From an uncultured Methylobacter sp. (GTDB taxonomy: Bacteria; Pseudomonadota; Gammaproteobacteria; Methylococcales; Methylomonadaceae), in contig CAIKYI010000552.1 in assembly GCA_903831545.1 (NCBI GenBank), forward strand, positions 1-9,571: DNA of 9,571 nt, read 5' to 3'. Both the position numbers and the translations under genes were made by a program. The first letter of the stretch is position 1. Every line of letters begins with the position of its first letter. Under the pieces are notes generated by a model, which was not told the DNA's origin, made no database searches, and worked only from the letters and a program-made list of their open reading frames with translations. Below, piece by piece: positions 7,503 to 9,571 of the stretch.

Positions 7503-7514
7503 TTAAAATCACCT
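7499..7514 (-). promoter_or_regulatory. Translational coupling junction: ATGA overlap plus Shine-Dalgarno
   Basis: On the minus strand the upstream gene ends in TGA (7501-7499) and the downstream ATG occupies 7502-7500, so start and stop share four bases as ATGA. A Shine-Dalgarno-like AGGTGA (7509-7514) lies six bases before the ATG, inside the end of the upstream gene. This arrangement supports translational coupling and fixes the start of the GGDEF-EAL gene, although a second in-frame ATG follows three codons later. Confidence 0.75.
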
Positions 7515-9571
7515 TCAACCCAATTGGTAATATTCACGTGACTGACCACCACGCCCCCGGATGCATGATGAACAGGTGCCGCATGCATTAAAAACCAGCG
7601 ATGTTCTTTGGGTGAATGACAAGGATATTTGATTGAAAAATTCGGCAGTTGTTTATTCAGTACTTTGCGAATTCCGTCACTGACCTGATTGGCAACCTTG
7701 GCATCTGGCCCCTTTTCAACATGGCAAGCATCAAAATAATTAGAGCCAACACCGCTGAACACTAATTCAGGGTCACCATTATTTTCGGCAAACGCACGCC
7801 ATGCCTGATTGATCAAGGTAATTTTGCCGATGGGGTCAAGCACGGCGATATGCTCTGGCAAAGAATCTATAATGCTTTGTAAATGTTGCACGTCTTTCAA
7901 CATGGTGATATCAAATAAGGTCATGACTGCACCACTTATATTGTGCGGTTTGTCGATATAAGGCAGGATGCGCACTAAATACCAACTGTTTGAGCCTATC
8001 GCTTTCACTTCGCGCTCTATAATCTGCGCCGTGCTTAATGTAAGACGTAAATCAGCCATAAAATCAGGATAATCCATACCATGGGCGAAGTCGTCAATTG
8101 GACGGCTAATATCGCCCTCGCGAAAGCGGAAAATATTGGCGGCTTCCGGCGTAAACCGGGTGATTTTCAGGCTCGCGTCCACAAATACGGTAGGAATTAG
8201 CGTTGCACGCGTCATATTGTCGAGATCGGAATTTACGCGATTAAGTATTTCAATCTTTTCCTGATTTTCTGCATTGACGGTGTAAAGCTCTTCGTTGACT
8301 GACTGCAATTCTTCGTTGGTGCTTTGCAGTTCTTCATTCGATGCCATTAATTCTTCGTTGGTAGCTTGCAATTCCTCATTTGACGTTTCCAGCTCTTCAA
8401 TCGTTGCCTGCAAACTATCACGCATAACTGACAGTTCCCGTTCCAGATTTTGAATGCGCTCGTTTGAAACCTGGGACACATCAATGACATCTGCGCCCAG
8501 ACGATTTGTTTCTGTCAGTAACTCCACATCAAACGACAGCAAAAAAAATCGTTCTTGCCCCGGATCAACGGGCACAGGACGAACTGTCATGCGAACATGT
8601 TCCATCAGACCATTGCTCGGATCGGTGATGATCACTTCAGAGCGAAATTGCACGTTTTCTTTGATGGCCTTGTGAAACAGGGCAACACCGACCGGCGCCA
8701 ACTTACCAACCAGTAATTTAGACACCTCCAGACTTACCGTTCCGGTGGGAATTTGCATGAAGCGTTGCGCATCGCCATATACATGCACCAGTTTCCGGTC
8801 TTCATTGACCAGAAGTGCAGGGGGAGCGTAACTTTTCATTAAAATGGCCTGGCCGGATTCGATCACCCCAGCCTCCGAATTTGAACGACGATCCTGATGA
8901 ATTGAAGTGCTGTCTTTGTGTATTGCCGTTCGTCCGCACTGTGAACCCTGATTCAGATCAAGGGGCAAGGAAACAGGGCGTAAAATGCGATAGATTTTGT
9001 TTTTACTGTCCGTAACACTAAAATCCCGTTGACGGCTGCCTAATGACTCACTTGGTCCCAATAACATATGGCCGTTATGCACCAGCGCATATTGGAAACG
9101 CAGCAGTGCTTTTTCCTGGGCATTATTATCAAAATAGATCAACACATTGCGGCAAGTAACCAGGTTCATCCGCGTGAACGGTGGATCCTCCAAAATATTA
9201 TGCCGTGCAAACACGATGTTCTGGCGAATCTCATTTTTAACGACAAACTGGCTACCCGTGTGATTAAAAAATCGCAATAAACGTTCGGATGATAACTCGT
9301 TGGCGATAGCTTCCGAATAGATACCGGCGCTGGCAATATCGATGTGGGTTTGCTCTACATCGGTCGCGAAGATTTTTAATTGCGGCCATCGCTTGAGTTT
9401 ATCGAATGCTTCGGCAAACAAAATTGAGATGGTATAGGCTTCTTCTCCCGTCGAGCAGCCTGCTACCCAAATGCGAATTGGCAGCTGTTCTTGATGCTCG
9501 GCGATAATTGACGGAATAACATCATTTTCCATCAGATCAAAAGTCTCGGTATCACGGAAAAAGCTGGTTAC
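7499..9571 (-). CDS. CheR-type methyltransferase/PAS signalling protein, C-terminal part (probable CheB-CheR fusion, runs off the right edge)
   Basis: The frame is open through the right edge (690 visible residues); the first ATG, at 9532, is internal, because the preceding codons read [13 protein letters not shown], the conserved entry to the CheR catalytic domain. CheR methylates glutamates using S-adenosylmethionine. Numbering from the edge: CheR domain 1-195 with FFRD (4-7), the SAM loop [10 protein letters not shown] (37-46), FATD (68-71), [12 protein letters not shown] (136-147) and GPSESL (172-177); a variable linker; a PAS-like region (about 245-352); a long heptad coiled coil (365-455) rich in NEEL repeats; a PAS (457-558) ending in the usual FDIT; and a final PAS (563-682) with NQAW and YPCH (649-652). 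The protein stops soon after, with no histidine kinase or effector domain. Proteins of this plan normally carry CheB and the CheR N-terminus upstream, which I infer are beyond the window. The stop overlaps the start of the GGDEF-EAL gene, which may act as its output. Confidence 0.92.
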   Translation of the reverse strand, partial: VTSFFRDTETFDLMENDVIPSIIAEHQEQLPIRIWVAGCSTGEEAYTISILFAEAFDKLKRWPQLKIFATDVEQTHIDIASAGIYSEAIANELSSERLLRFFNHTGSQFVVKNEIRQNIVFARHNILEDPPFTRMNLVTCRNVLIYFDNNAQEKALLRFQYALVHNGHMLLGPSESLGSRQRDFSVTDSKNKIYRILRPVSLPLDLNQGSQCGRTAIHKDSTSIHQDRRSNSEAGVIESGQAILMKSYAPPALLVNEDRKLVHVYGDAQRFMQIPTGTVSLEVSKLLVGKLAPVGVALFHKAIKENVQFRSEVIITDPSNGLMEHVRMTVRPVPVDPGQERFFLLSFDVELLTETNRLGADVIDVSQVSNERIQNLERELSVMRDSLQATIEELETSNEELQATNEELMASNEELQSTNEELQSVNEELYTVNAENQEKIEILNRVNSDLDNMTRATLIPTVFVDASLKITRFTPEAANIFRFREGDISRPIDDFAHGMDYPDFMADLRLTLSTAQIIEREVKAIGSNSWYLVRILPYIDKPHNISGAVMTLFDITMLKDVQHLQSIIDSLPEHIAVLDPIGKITLINQAWRAFAENNGDPELVFSGVGSNYFDACHVEKGPDAKVANQVSDGIRKVLNKQLPNFSIKYPCHSPKEHRWFLMHAAPVHHASGGVVVSHVNITNWVEGDFK
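8286..8411 (-). repeat. Six in-register 21-bp units encoding NEEL heptads
   Basis: The block AGCTCTTCGTT (as read on the plus strand) or close variants recurs at 8286, 8307, 8328, 8349, 8370 and 8391, exactly 21 bp apart. On the coding strand these give seven-residue units of the form (T/S)NEELQ(A/S), first diverging as IEEL. This is a parallel coiled-coil linker common in CheB-CheR-PAS proteins. The DNA regularity could allow gain or loss of whole heptads by slippage without frameshift. Confidence 0.85.

Noticed and set aside
8286..8411. CRISPR-like or satellite array
   Set aside because: The 21-bp periodicity lies wholly within a coding frame and is explained by heptads of a coiled coil; there are no spacers.
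9493..9532. ATG at 9532 as the true start of the CheR-PAS gene
   Set aside because: The frame stays open to the edge and the 13 codons upstream encode the conserved FFRD entry of the CheR domain, so the gene continues beyond the window.

Overview
The window looks like a chromosomal signalling cluster from a Gram-negative gammaproteobacterium. I base this on the moderately AT-rich composition, the families present (a CheR-PAS protein, a multi-PAS/GAF GGDEF-EAL protein, a LuxR-type regulator and carboxynorspermidine decarboxylase) and the dense packing. A methanotroph-like (Methylococcales) origin is a guess from general similarity, not something I can show. I see no mobile element, tRNA, rRNA, CRISPR array or phage gene.

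Layout, left to right. (1) Positions 1-800, minus strand: the N-terminal two thirds of nspC, a PLP-dependent carboxynorspermidine/carboxyspermidine decarboxylase cut by the window edge, with a good sigma-70-type promoter just upstream. (2) 891-2384, minus: a complete membrane-bound PAS histidine kinase. (3) About 2385-2600: a divergent control region with two separate inverted repeats, a TATAAT box, a T-tract and a 9-bp tandem repeat. (4) 2600-3748, plus: a LuxR-type (HTH) regulator with no receiver domain. (5) 3749-3941: a short convergent gap with one small palindrome. (6) 3942-7502, minus: a 1186-residue soluble PAS-PAS-GAF-GAF-PAS-GGDEF-EAL protein whose catalytic motifs are intact for both making and breaking c-di-GMP. 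(7) 7499-9571, minus: the C-terminal part of a CheR-type methyltransferase fused to PAS domains and a long heptad coiled coil, probably a CheB-CheR fusion whose N-terminus lies beyond the right edge. Its stop overlaps the start of the GGDEF-EAL gene (ATGA), so the two are almost certainly co-transcribed and translationally coupled.

Working together (inference): the right-hand operon would link a CheR/PAS sensor to c-di-GMP turnover. The central divergent pair (membrane kinase and receiver-less LuxR regulator) could be a sensing and response unit, although the kinase has no cognate receiver protein in the window. The kinase and the CheR protein carry a similar PAS variant with a Tyr-Pro-Cys-His motif, a possible link between the two halves of the cluster. 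nspC makes norspermidine or spermidine, polyamines that feed into c-di-GMP control in Vibrio, so its location here is suggestive but unproven. I find no clearly new biological system. The points most worth following are the paired PAS variant, the coupled CheR/GGDEF-EAL operon and the divergent control region.
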